A stretch of 64,000 nt of DNA from Arthrobacter sp. AQ5-05. Its GTDB lineage: Bacteria; Actinomycetota; Actinomycetes; Actinomycetales; Micrococcaceae. The notes beneath the pieces were generated by a model. That model worked only from the letters and a program-made list of their open reading frames with translations, did no database searches and had not been told where the DNA came from. Location: assembly GCF_003287975.1 (NCBI RefSeq), contig NZ_QMKQ01000002.1:62001-126000 (forward strand). Reading direction: 5' to 3'. The number at the start of each line of letters is the position of its first letter. The stretch's first letter is position 1. Shown piece after piece: positions 17,948-25,547 of the stretch. A program made the translations under genes and the position numbers.

Positions 17948-18951
17948 CCGTCCTCTCCCAGCAGGGGTGCATTGCGCCGCATGGCCCGGTCGACCCCGTC
18001 AAGGATCCGGTCAAGATCGGGCAGGTGGTGGTTCTCCAGCTTCGCCGGCGGGTAGGGGATGTCGAATCCCGTGACCCGCACCGGGGCGTGGTCAAGGTGG
18101 TCGAAGCAGCGCTCGGTGAGGCTGGCGGCAAGCTCGGCCCCGACTCCGGCGAACTTCCCGGCCTCGTGGGTGATGACCACCCGCCCGGTCTTGCGCACCG
18201 AGGCGCTCAGCGTGGCGAAGTCCACCGGTTCGATGCTGCGCAGGTCGATCACCTCGATGTCGATGCCCTCCTCCGCCGCGGCATCGGCCGCGTCCAGGGC
18301 CGTCTTCACCAGCGGGCCGTAGGCGATCAGGGTCAGGTCGGCACCCTCGCGTGCCACCTTGGCCCGGTAGAGGGACCCGGGCTCCGGAACCAGGTCCGTG
18401 TCCACCTCCCCGCGCACGTGGTAGCGGCGCTTGGGCTCCAGGAAGATCACCGGGTCGTCGTCCGCGATGGCCTGGGCCAGCATGGTGTAGGCGTCCTGCG
18501 GGTTTGACGGTGAGACCACGCGCAAACCGGCGGTGTGGGCGAAGTATGCCTCGGGCGATTCGGAGTGGTGTTCCGGGGAACCGATGCCCCCGCCGAAGGG
18601 GATGCGGATGGTCACCGGGAGCTTGACGTTGCCGCGGGAGCGGAAGTGCATCTTGGCCAGCTGCGAGACGATCTGGTCGAAGGCCGGGTAGACGAATCCG
18701 TCGAACTGGATCTCCACCACCGGGCGGTAGCCGCGGAACGCCAGCCCGATCGCGGCACCCACGATGCCGGACTCGGCCAGCGGGGTGTCGATGACCCGGT
18801 GCTCGCCGAAGTCTTTTTGCAGCCCGTCGGTGATGCGGAAGACGCCGCCGAGCTTGCCGATGTCCTCGCCCATGAGCACGACCTTCGCATCGTGCTCCAT
18901 GGAGTCGCGCAGCGAGGTGTTCAGGGCCTGGGAGAAGGTGAGGGTCTTCAT
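17944..18951 (-). CDS. bkdB: Branched-chain 2-oxoacid dehydrogenase E1, beta subunit
   Basis: A 335-residue E1 beta subunit. It has the transketolase pyrimidine-binding fold (V-L-M-G-E-D-I-G-K-L-G-G-V-F-R near residue 30, and D-T-P-L-A-E-S-G-I-V-G-A), then P-F-G-G-G-I-G-S-P-E-H-H-S-E-S-P-E with the conserved His pair, and the transketolase C domain. With E1 alpha it forms the TPP-dependent decarboxylase for 2-oxoacids from leucine, isoleucine and valine. It overlaps both neighbours by ATGA. A pyruvate-type specificity cannot be fully excluded from sequence. Confidence 0.88.
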   Translation of the reverse strand: MKTLTFSQALNTSLRDSMEHDAKVVLMGEDIGKLGGVFRITDGLQKDFGEHRVIDTPLAESGIVGAAIGLAFRGYRPVVEIQFDGFVYPAFDQIVSQLAKMHFRSRGNVKLPVTIRIPFGGGIGSPEHHSESPEAYFAHTAGLRVVSPSNPQDAYTMLAQAIADDDPVIFLEPKRRYHVRGEVDTDLVPEPGSLYRAKVAREGADLTLIAYGPLVKTALDAADAAAEEGIDIEVIDLRSIEPVDFATLSASVRKTGRVVITHEAGKFAGVGAELAASLTERCFDHLDHAPVRVTGFDIPYPPAKLENHHLPDLDRILDGVDRAMRRNAPLLGEDG

Positions 18952-20111
18952 TTGGAGGCCTCGGCATTCTCGGCAAAGCCGGCAAGGTAGTTGGCGTAGT
19001 TCTCGCGTTGTTCTTCAAGCCAGGGATGCGGATGGCTGTAGACGTGGGCGAAGAGGTCATCGACCTCGGGGTCGGGCATCGTGGTGATGGCCTCGCGCAG
19101 CCCGGCGGCCATGTCGTCGGTGGCCTGCTGTGCCCGTTCCTTCAGCGCCTCCAGGTCGGCACCCAGGCTGTCCAGGTGCGCGGCAACCCGGTCCAGCGGG
19201 TCCTTCGCGGCCCATTCCTCGAGTTCCAGGGCGTCGCGGTAGCGCGTGGGGTCATCGGCCGTGGTGTGTGCGCCCATCCGGTAGGTGACTGCCTCGATGA
19301 ATGCCGGGCCGGTGCCGGTGCGCACGTGGGCCAGGGCCGCACGGGTGGCGGCCAGCACGGCGATGACGTCGTTGCCGTCCACGCGCCAGGTGGCCAGGCC
19401 GAAGCCCTTGGCCCGGTCGGCGATGTAGCCGGCGGTTTGCCTTGTCACAGGTTCGGAGATGGCCCAGTGGTTGTTCTGGCAGAAGAACACCACCGGTGCC
19501 TGGTAGCTGGCTGCGAAGACCATGGCCTCGCTGACATCCCCCTGGCTGGTGGCCCCGTCGCCGAAGTAGGTGATCGCCGCGGCATTGGAACCGTCGAATT
19601 TCAGTCCCATGGCGTAGCCGGCCGCATGCAGGGTCTGCGCCCCGATGACGATCTGCTGGTTGGCCATGTTGACCTCATAGGGGTTCCAGCCGCTGGGCGC
19701 CGCGCCGCGCCACATGCGCAGCAAATCGTGCGGGTCGATGCCGCGGCAATAGGCCACGCCGTGTTCGCGGTAGGAGGGGAAGATGAAGTCGTCGTGTTCC
19801 AGGGCCCGGCCGGAGCCGATCTGTGCGGCTTCCTGCCCGAGCAGCGGTGCCCAGAGTCCCAGTTCGCCCTGGCGTTGCAGGGCGGTTCCCTCCGTGTCGA
19901 GGCGGCGGATGCAGGCCATGTCGATGTAAAGGTTTTCCAGGTCTTGGATGCCAAGGTCCTCCACCCAATGGTCAAGCTCGGGGCACGGGTGGCGGGTGCC
20001 GTCGGGGGCCAGGACCTGGAGGTAGTCCTCGGTTCCCTCGGGGGTCGAAGAGTCAAACGTGATGGACACGGTCAGCATCCTTTGCGTCGATTGCGGATTC
20101 AGGTCCGGCAT
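18948..20111 (-). CDS. bkdA: Branched-chain 2-oxoacid dehydrogenase E1, alpha subunit
   Basis: A 387-residue E1 alpha subunit. The TPP-binding motif begins F-G-D-G-A-T-S-Q-G-D and closes with C-Q-N-N-H-W-A-I-S. The loop Y-R-M-G-A-H-T-T-A-D-D-P-T-R-Y-R is the conserved phosphorylation-loop region of two-subunit E1 enzymes. First gene of the bkd operon. The start at 20111 has no strong ribosome binding site; an ATG at 20078 is possible but sits directly against AAAGG. A Crp/GlxR-like site at 20165-20180 and TGCGCA elements lie between it and the divergent Lrp gene. Confidence 0.88.
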   Translation of the reverse strand: MPDLNPQSTQRMLTVSITFDSSTPEGTEDYLQVLAPDGTRHPCPELDHWVEDLGIQDLENLYIDMACIRRLDTEGTALQRQGELGLWAPLLGQEAAQIGSGRALEHDDFIFPSYREHGVAYCRGIDPHDLLRMWRGAAPSGWNPYEVNMANQQIVIGAQTLHAAGYAMGLKFDGSNAAAITYFGDGATSQGDVSEAMVFAASYQAPVVFFCQNNHWAISEPVTRQTAGYIADRAKGFGLATWRVDGNDVIAVLAATRAALAHVRTGTGPAFIEAVTYRMGAHTTADDPTRYRDALELEEWAAKDPLDRVAAHLDSLGADLEALKERAQQATDDMAAGLREAITTMPDPEVDDLFAHVYSHPHPWLEEQRENYANYLAGFAENAEASK

Positions 20112-20164
20112 TCCGGTGGGACGTGCCGTGCCTGAGGATGCGGCCTCATCGCCGGCACCTTACT

Positions 20165-20180
20165 TGTGATGCTACTCACT
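20165..20180. promoter_or_regulatory. Crp/GlxR-like site between bkd operon and Lrp gene
   Basis: TGTGA-TGCTAC-TCACT matches 9 of 10 consensus positions of TGTGA-N6-TCACA. It lies 54 bases upstream of bkdA and 85 bases upstream of the Lrp start, so it could serve either promoter. Confidence 0.55.
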
Positions 20181-20187
20181 CAATGCA

Positions 20188-20270
20188 GTGCGCACAATCC
20201 TTGCCTTCGAAACTGCGCAACTTGCACTATCGGGCGCGGTGAGACGGTGCTAATCTTGCGCATTATGCAA
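20188..20270. promoter_or_regulatory. Candidate Lrp-type operator elements (three TGCGCA cores)
   Basis: TGCGCA occurs at 20189-20194 (inside the palindrome GTGCGCAC), at 20214-20219 and at 20257-20262. The last is part of TTGC-N7-GCAA (20256-20270), which covers the regulator's own start codon. Lrp/AsnC proteins bind several weakly conserved dyads in divergent promoters, often autoregulating. This is a pattern seen by eye, not a tested site. Confidence 0.4.
20251..20256 (+). promoter_or_regulatory. Possible -10 element of the Lrp gene, near-leaderless
   Basis: TAATCT fits the actinobacterial -10 pattern TANNNT and ends 8 bases before the ATG at 20265. No Shine-Dalgarno sequence is present, so the transcript may be leaderless or almost so. 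No -35 was assigned. Confidence 0.35.
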
Positions 20271-20786
20271 CAACTAGACGCCACAGACCTGCGGATCCTC
20301 TCCGCGTTGTGCCAACGACCCAAGGCCAGTGCCGTGGCGCTGGCCACCGACCTGGGGCTGAGCCGCAACACCGTGCAGGCCCGCCTGGTCCGCCTGGAAT
20401 CCAGCGGTGCGCTGCTGCCCTTCGAACAACGGGTGAACCCGGCGGCCCTGGGCTTCGGGCTGGTCAGCTTCGTGCACATCCACCTGCAGCAGCGGCTGCT
20501 GGGCAGGATCGTCGAGCAGCTCAAGGCGATCCCGGAGATCATCGAGGCGCACGGGGTGACCGGGTCCGCGGACATCCTCGCCCGCGTGGTCGCCGGAGGG
20601 GCCGAGGAACTGTTCCGCGTCAACGGCCAGATCCTGGCCATCGAGGGGGTGGAGCGTGCGGACACCTCGCTGTCGATGGCCGAGCTCATCCCGCACCGCA
20701 CCACCTCGCTGATGGACCTGCGCCTGGCCAACGGCCAAGGCAACGGCTCCAGGGCCTCCGGCCCCGGCTCCCCCGCGGCCGGCTGA
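20265..20786 (+). CDS. Lrp/AsnC-family transcriptional regulator
   Basis: A 173-residue regulator. The N-terminal winged helix-turn-helix (about 4-52) begins L-D-A-T-D-L-R-I-L and includes D-L-G-L-S-R-N-T-V-Q-A-R-L. The C-terminal part is a RAM-type ligand domain with V-T-G-S-A-D-I-L-A-R-V-V-A. The ATG at 20265 is chosen because the Lrp domain starts there; the frame is open further upstream but no homologous sequence is seen. In Pseudomonas, BkdR is an Lrp-type activator of the branched-chain dehydrogenase operon, so regulation of the divergent bkd genes by branched-chain amino acids is likely by analogy. Confidence 0.88.
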   Translation: MQQLDATDLRILSALCQRPKASAVALATDLGLSRNTVQARLVRLESSGALLPFEQRVNPAALGFGLVSFVHIHLQQRLLGRIVEQLKAIPEIIEAHGVTGSADILARVVAGGAEELFRVNGQILAIEGVERADTSLSMAELIPHRTTSLMDLRLANGQGNGSRASGPGSPAAG

Positions 20787-20841
20787 ACCTTCCTTCAAAG
20801 GAACCCCGGGCAGCTTTTCCCCGACGTGGTCCCCGGGCATG

Positions 20842-20888
20842 GCACAGGCGGTGCCGCTTCCCCATCGGGAAAACGACACCGCCTGTGC
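20842..20888. terminator. Bidirectional terminator hairpin
   Basis: A perfect 12-base-pair outer stem (GCACAGGCGGTG with its complement), with further pairing inside, lies between the convergent Lrp gene (ends 20786) and the symporter gene (ends 20943). Confidence 0.75.
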
Positions 20889-20942
20889 GGCCCGGTGGGG
20901 GGCGGGACGCTGCCCGCCCCCACCCGGGGGTATGCCTGCCTG

Positions 20943-22571
20943 CTAGTGGTCGACGGCCTTTTCGGCGCCGACGCCGGTAAGCGAGCGTACTTCCATTTCC
21001 GCGGCCTTGACCGGGTCCTCGGTGTTCTTGTCCAGCACCGAACCCAACCAGCCCAGTGCGAAGGCCAGCGGGATCGAGACGATGCCGGGGTTGGCCAGCG
21101 GGAAGACCGCGAAGTCGGCGCCCGGGATCATGGAGGTCGGAAGGCCCGACATGACCGGGGAGAAGACAATCAGCAGGATTGCGGATCCGAGGCCGCCGAC
21201 CATGGACCAGACGGCGCCCTGGGTGGTGAACTTCTTCCAGAACAGCGAGTACAGGATGGTCGGCAGGTTGGCCGAGGCGGCGACCGCGAAGGCGAGGGCC
21301 ACCAGGAAGGCAACGTTCTGGCCCTGGGCGCCGATGCCGCCGACGATCGCGAAGATGCCGATGACGACCACCGTGCGGCGTGCCACCTTCATTTCCTTCT
21401 CCGGGGTGCTCTTGCCCTTGGCGATGACCGAGGCGTATACGTCGTGGGCGAAGGATGCCGCCGCGGTGATGGTCAGCCCGGCAACCACCGCAAGGATCGT
21501 GGCGAAGGCGACAGCGGAGATCAAGCCCAGCAGCAGCGGACCGCCGAGTTCGAAGGCCAGCAGCGGGGCCGCGGAGTTCACGCCGCCCGGGGCGGCCTTG
21601 ATCTTCTCTGCACCGATCATGGCACCGGCTCCGTAGCCCAGCACCAGGGTGAAGAGGTAGAAGCCACCGATGAGCCAGATCGCCCAGACCACCGAACGGC
21701 GGGCCTCCTTGGCAGTCGGAACCGTGTAGAAGCGCATCAAGACGTGCGGCAGGCCGGCGGTGCCAAGCACCAGGGCCAGGGCCAGCGAGATGAAGTCGAG
21801 CTTCGAGGTTCCGGACTTTCCGTACTGCAGGCCCGGGTTCAGGATCTCGGGGGTGCCCGCGGATTCAACTGCCGCACCGAGCAGGGCGGAGAAGTTGAAG
21901 CCGTAGGCGGCCAGCACCATGATGGTCATGATGAATGCGCCGGCGATCAGCAGGCAGGCCTTGATGATCTGCACCCAGGTGGTGCCCTTCATGCCGCCGA
22001 TCAACACGTAAACGATCATCAGCGCGCCAACCACGACGATGACCAGGGACTGGCCCAGCTTCCCGTCGATGCCCAAAAGCAGGGAAACCAATGCACCGGC
22101 ACCGGCCATCTGCGCCAGCAGGTAGAACACGCAGACCGCGAGGGTCGAGATCGCCGCGGCGATGCGCACCGGTCGCTGCTTCAGGCGGAAGGAAAGCACA
22201 TCGGCCATGGTGAACTTGCCGGTGTTGCGCAGCAGCTCGGCGACCAGCAGCAGGGCCACCAGCCAGGCGACCAGGAAGCCGATGGAGTAGAGGAAGCCGT
22301 CGTAGCCGTTGATGGCGATGGCCCCGACGATGCCCAGGAACGATGCGGCCGAGAGGTAATCGCCGGCGATTGCGGTGCCGTTCTGGGTTCCGGTGAAGGA
22401 ACGCCCGCCGGCGTAGTAGTCCGCGGCGGTCTTGTTGTTGCTCGAGGCCTTGAGCACCACGATGAGCGTGATGCCCACGAAGAGGCCGAAGATGCCGATA
22501 TTGACCCACGGGTTGCCGACCTTGGTCGCTTCGGGGGCCGCGGCGAGGATGGCTGATGAAAGAACGTTCAT
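20943..22571 (-). CDS. Sodium/solute symporter, ActP-like (acetate/monocarboxylate uptake)
   Basis: A 542-residue SSS-family transporter with about 13 membrane helices. Family marks include Y-Y-A-G-G-R-S-F-T-G-T-Q-N-G near residue 55, G-D-Y-L-S-A-A-S-F-L-G (about 70), and G-T-A-G-L-P-H-V-L-M-R-F-Y-T-V. ActP proteins import acetate, propionate or glycolate with sodium or protons. Its gene follows a DUF485 gene by 3 bases, the standard yjcH-actP arrangement. It is divergent from a LytS/LytTR system that carries its own DUF485-symporter pair. The substrate within short carboxylates is not resolved. Confidence 0.9.
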   Translation of the reverse strand: MNVLSSAILAAAPEATKVGNPWVNIGIFGLFVGITLIVVLKASSNNKTAADYYAGGRSFTGTQNGTAIAGDYLSAASFLGIVGAIAINGYDGFLYSIGFLVAWLVALLLVAELLRNTGKFTMADVLSFRLKQRPVRIAAAISTLAVCVFYLLAQMAGAGALVSLLLGIDGKLGQSLVIVVVGALMIVYVLIGGMKGTTWVQIIKACLLIAGAFIMTIMVLAAYGFNFSALLGAAVESAGTPEILNPGLQYGKSGTSKLDFISLALALVLGTAGLPHVLMRFYTVPTAKEARRSVVWAIWLIGGFYLFTLVLGYGAGAMIGAEKIKAAPGGVNSAAPLLAFELGGPLLLGLISAVAFATILAVVAGLTITAAASFAHDVYASVIAKGKSTPEKEMKVARRTVVVIGIFAIVGGIGAQGQNVAFLVALAFAVAASANLPTILYSLFWKKFTTQGAVWSMVGGLGSAILLIVFSPVMSGLPTSMIPGADFAVFPLANPGIVSIPLAFALGWLGSVLDKNTEDPVKAAEMEVRSLTGVGAEKAVDH

Positions 22572-22574
22572 GGC

Positions 22575-22919
22575 TTACTCTCCTGCCTGGGCTTCGAGGC
22601 GCTTGCGGATGGCCGCGGCCTTCGGGTCAAGCTTCCTGTTGCTGTAGGACACGTATGCGGCGGTGATGCCGAAGGTGGAAACAAATTGCAGCAGGCCCAG
22701 CAGCAGGCCGACGTTGACATTGCCCCACACCTTGATGGACATGAATTCGTGCGCGTAGTCGGCCAACAAGACGTAGGCGAAGTACCACAACAGGAAAATG
22801 ACGGCCATCGGGAACACGAAGCTGCGGTGCGTCTTGCGCAGCTCGGTAAACTCCTCCGAGTCCTGTTCCGCCGTGAAATCAATGCCGGTTCCAAGATCCG
22901 ACTCTTCGGTGGTGCTCAT
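22575..22919 (-). CDS. DUF485 membrane protein (YjcH-like), partner of the ActP-like symporter
   Basis: A 114-residue protein with two membrane helices (about 40-60 and 75-95) and the DUF485 pattern F-x-E-L-R-K-T-H-R-S-F-V-F-P-M-A at residues 25-40. DUF485 proteins are nearly always encoded next to ActP-type symporters; their biochemical role is not established. It is the first gene of this pair; AGGAGG-like sequence precedes the ATG. Its upstream region, shared with the divergent histidine kinase, holds a Crp/GlxR-like site. Confidence 0.88.
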   Translation of the reverse strand: MSTTEESDLGTGIDFTAEQDSEEFTELRKTHRSFVFPMAVIFLLWYFAYVLLADYAHEFMSIKVWGNVNVGLLLGLLQFVSTFGITAAYVSYSNRKLDPKAAAIRKRLEAQAGE

Positions 22920-23014
22920 GATTCCTCCTTCTCAAGGGATTCAAGGCGCCAGGCGCGGAGCCTACTGCTTAATGAACCGGCTCATCCCGGCCTGCGAGGC
23001 GCGTCACCTGGCAT

Positions 23015-23030
23015 GGTGACTGAGATCACT
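23015..23030. promoter_or_regulatory. Crp/GlxR-like site in the symporter/LytS divergent promoter
   Basis: GGTGA-CTGAGA-TCACT matches 8 of 10 consensus positions. It overlaps a second dyad, GTCACC-N6-GGTGAC (23003-23020), and is framed by TGGCA (23009) and TGCCA (23034). It lies about 95 bases from the DUF485 start and about 130 from the kinase start. Confidence 0.5.
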
Positions 23031-23161
23031 GTGTGCCACGCGGGTGCCCGGCGGGAAGGGGGCTGGTCGGAACTACCGCCAAGCGGTCATCCGGATGCGC
23101 CAAGCGGCACCGCGCAGCGACGAACGGCATGCCGGTTTCCGGCCCGCGTAAGCTATTGCCC

Positions 23162-24361
23162 ATGCTCTCCACCGCACTGCAAATGACCCTGATTGTCGCC
23201 ACCGTCGTGGTCGGTGCCGCCCTGGTGGGCTACCTGGGATTCAAGATCGCCCGTTCCACCCGCGACCTGGGCACGGATGCGGAAAAGGCCACGTTCGAGA
23301 CGCTGCACCGGGTCTCGGTCGCGGCCCCGCACCTGGCCCAGGGGCTGACCCCGGAGGGCGCGGCCACCGCCTCCAAGCACCTGCGTGCGCTGCTGGCCGC
23401 CCAGGCCCTGATCATCACCGACACCTCCGCGGTGCTCGCGCTGGACGGCACGCTCCCGGTCACCGAGGAGCGCGGCAGCGCCGCAGCGCTGGAACTGGCC
23501 GCCGCGGCGCTGGCCGCCACCCGGACCCAGGTCAAGCGCTCCGAGGGCTTCGACATGGTCTGCGCCCCGATCATGGTCGGGGACACCCCTGTGGGCACCG
23601 TGTGCGCGTACATCCCGCGGGCCGGGGCCGGGTTCGTGCGCGCGGTCGCCGAGGTCGCCGCCTGGGTCGCGGCCCAGGTGGGCCTGGCGGAGCTGGATGC
23701 CTCCCGCGCGCTGCTCATGGAGGCCGAGGTCCGCGCGCTGCGCGCCCAGATCTCCCCGCACTTCATCTACAACTCCCTGAACGCGATTGCCTCGTTCATC
23801 ATCACCGATCCCGCCAGGGCCCGGGAGCTGGTGGTGGAGTTCGCCGACTTCACCCGCTACTCCTTCCGCCGGCACGGGGATTTCACCACGTTGTCCGAGG
23901 AATTGACCGCCATCGACAGGTACCTGCTGCTGGAGAAGGCGCGCTTCGGCGAACGCATCAGGGTCTCCCTGGCCATCGCCCCGGAGGTGCTGTCCACCGC
24001 CATCCCGTTCCTGTCCCTGCAGCCGCTGGTGGAGAACGCCGTGCGCCACGGGCTCGAATCCAAGCCCGGCGGCGGGCGCATCACCATCAGTGCTTCCGAT
24101 TCCGGGGAGTACGCGCTGATCACCGTGGAGGACGACGGGGTCGGCATCGACCCCGAGGCGCTCCGATCGGTGCTGGCCGGAACCACCGAGTCGATCCACG
24201 TGGGGCTGCGCAACGTGGATGTGCGGCTGCGCCAGGTCTACGGGGACGCCCACGGGCTGGTCATCGACACCGCCCCGGGGGCCGGCACGCTGATCACCAT
24301 GCGCATCCCCAAGTTCCGTCCCGGTGTGGAGCCCAGCGCGCCGGCCCTCAGCCCGCATTAG
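23162..24361 (+). CDS. LytS/YpdA-class sensor histidine kinase
   Basis: A 399-residue kinase. One membrane helix (about 8-28) leads into a cytoplasmic GAF-like region (about 45-170) and then a His_kinase domain with Q-I-S-P-H-F-I-Y-N-S-L-N (phospho-acceptor His 200) and an HATPase with E-N-A-V-R-H-G-L-E and D-D-G-V-G-I-D-P. Classic LytS and BtsS have a multi-helix 5TM sensor; this one does not. E. coli BtsS and YpdA sense pyruvate and control carboxylate transporters. The gene is followed by a LytTR regulator and a symporter, so a carboxylate signal is plausible. The start at 23162 is where the membrane helix begins; the frame is open further upstream. Confidence 0.88.
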   Translation: MLSTALQMTLIVATVVVGAALVGYLGFKIARSTRDLGTDAEKATFETLHRVSVAAPHLAQGLTPEGAATASKHLRALLAAQALIITDTSAVLALDGTLPVTEERGSAAALELAAAALAATRTQVKRSEGFDMVCAPIMVGDTPVGTVCAYIPRAGAGFVRAVAEVAAWVAAQVGLAELDASRALLMEAEVRALRAQISPHFIYNSLNAIASFIITDPARARELVVEFADFTRYSFRRHGDFTTLSEELTAIDRYLLLEKARFGERIRVSLAIAPEVLSTAIPFLSLQPLVENAVRHGLESKPGGGRITISASDSGEYALITVEDDGVGIDPEALRSVLAGTTESIHVGLRNVDVRLRQVYGDAHGLVIDTAPGAGTLITMRIPKFRPGVEPSAPALSPH

Positions 24362-24395
24362 CGCGCCACCAGAGAACTTTGCGCACGTGGCCGGG

Positions 24396-24401
24396 TAAAA
24401 T
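24396..24401 (+). promoter_or_regulatory. Possible -10 element giving a leaderless transcript of the LytTR regulator
   Basis: TAAAAT fits TANNNT and ends 7 bases before the ATG at 24409, the usual distance for an actinobacterial leaderless start. No Shine-Dalgarno sequence precedes that ATG. No clear -35 was found, so this is tentative. Confidence 0.3.
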
Positions 24402-24408
24402 GTCATCC

Positions 24409-25125
24409 ATGATTAATGTGGTCGTGGCCGACGACGAATTGCCTGCCGTTGCGGAGCTGGCGTATCTGCTGTCGCTCGACTCGAGGGTGGGCACCATCCA
24501 CCGCGCCAACTCAGGGGCCGAGGCCCTGAAGGCGCTGGAGGAATTCGAGGTCGACGCACTCTTCCTGGACATCCACATGCCCGCCCTGTCCGGACTGGAC
24601 ATCGCCCGGGTCATCTCCCGCTTCACCCGTCCCCCGGCGGTCGTCTTCGTCACCGCCGACGAGGACCAGGCCCTGGAGGCGTTCGAGCTGGCCGCCCTGG
24701 ACTACGTGCTCAAGCCCGTGCGCCCCGAACGCCTGGCCGAATCGATCCGCCGGATCTGCGAGCTGGCCGAGGAAGGAACCGCCACGCCCGAGGTCGTCAC
24801 GGTGGACCAGGGCGGGATCACCAAGATGATCCGCCGCGACGAGATCCGCTACGTGCAGGCCCAGGGCGACTACGCCCGGCTGCACACCAAGGACGCCAGC
24901 TACCTGATCCGGGTCCCGCTCAACGACCTCGAACAGCAGTGGGCCTCGGCCGGGTACATCCGCATCCACCGCTCCTACCTGGTGGCCATGGACAAGATCG
25001 ACACCGTGAAGCTGGCCACCGGCAAGGCCGCGGTGCTCATCGGCGGGATCGAGCTGCCGGTCTCCCGCCGCGCACTGCCCTACCTGCGCGAGCGCCTGGC
25101 CGCGAACCGCGTCCGGCCGCTGTGA
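24409..25125 (+). CDS. LytTR-family response regulator
   Basis: A 238-residue regulator. The receiver domain (1-120) has D8-D9, the phospho-acceptor D54 in F-L-D-I-H-M-P and K104 in L-K-P-V. The C-terminal LytTR DNA-binding domain (about 135-235) shows Y-V-Q-A-Q-G-D-Y and the I-R-I-H-R-S-Y-L-V motif. LytTR regulators bind direct repeats upstream of their targets, in related systems transporter genes. ATG 24400 is an alternative start three codons earlier. The TGA overlaps the next gene by GTGA. Confidence 0.92.
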   Translation: MINVVVADDELPAVAELAYLLSLDSRVGTIHRANSGAEALKALEEFEVDALFLDIHMPALSGLDIARVISRFTRPPAVVFVTADEDQALEAFELAALDYVLKPVRPERLAESIRRICELAEEGTATPEVVTVDQGGITKMIRRDEIRYVQAQGDYARLHTKDASYLIRVPLNDLEQQWASAGYIRIHRSYLVAMDKIDTVKLATGKAAVLIGGIELPVSRRALPYLRERLAANRVRPL

Positions 25126-25547
25126 CCGCACCGGGCCCCGGCACCCCTCCTCCGCCAACCGGCGAGCCGGTCCCGGCGCCGATGGACCGGAGGCTGCCCC
25201 CGCCCACCGGCACCCGCGTGCGGGTCAGCGCCCCGGCCGGCACCATGCTGAACATCGCCCGCCGCTCGACACCCGATGCCGCCGACACCTTCTACGTCCA
25301 TTCGCTGATCCGCTCGCAATTGCGCCTGGCGGTCTCCGTGGCCCTGGGCTTCCTGCTGCTGCTGGTCGGCCTGGCCGTGATGGTGTTCACCTGGCCCGAA
25401 ATCAACAACATCCGCCTGGCCACCGTCCCGCTGCCCTGGTGGATCCTGGGCGTGGGCGTCTACCCGCTGATCCTGATCTCGGCGTTCCTCTACAACAAGA
25501 CAGCTGCCCGCAACGAGGCCAAGTACCGGAGCATCGCCAAGCCATGA
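25122..25547 (+). CDS. DUF485 membrane protein with proline-rich N-terminus
   Basis: A 141-residue protein starting at GTG 25122, which overlaps the regulator stop by GTGA. The first 50 residues are rich in Pro, Gly and Thr; the rest has the DUF485 layout: F-Y-V-H-S-L-I-R-S-Q-L-R-L, two membrane helices (about 70-92 and 108-128) and a basic tail. It overlaps the downstream symporter by ATGA. It is the second DUF485-symporter pair within 5 kb. The proline-rich extension is not in the copy at 22575-22919. Confidence 0.82.
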   Translation: MTAPGPGTPPPPTGEPVPAPMDRRLPPPTGTRVRVSAPAGTMLNIARRSTPDAADTFYVHSLIRSQLRLAVSVALGFLLLLVGLAVMVFTWPEINNIRLATVPLPWWILGVGVYPLILISAFLYNKTAARNEAKYRSIAKP

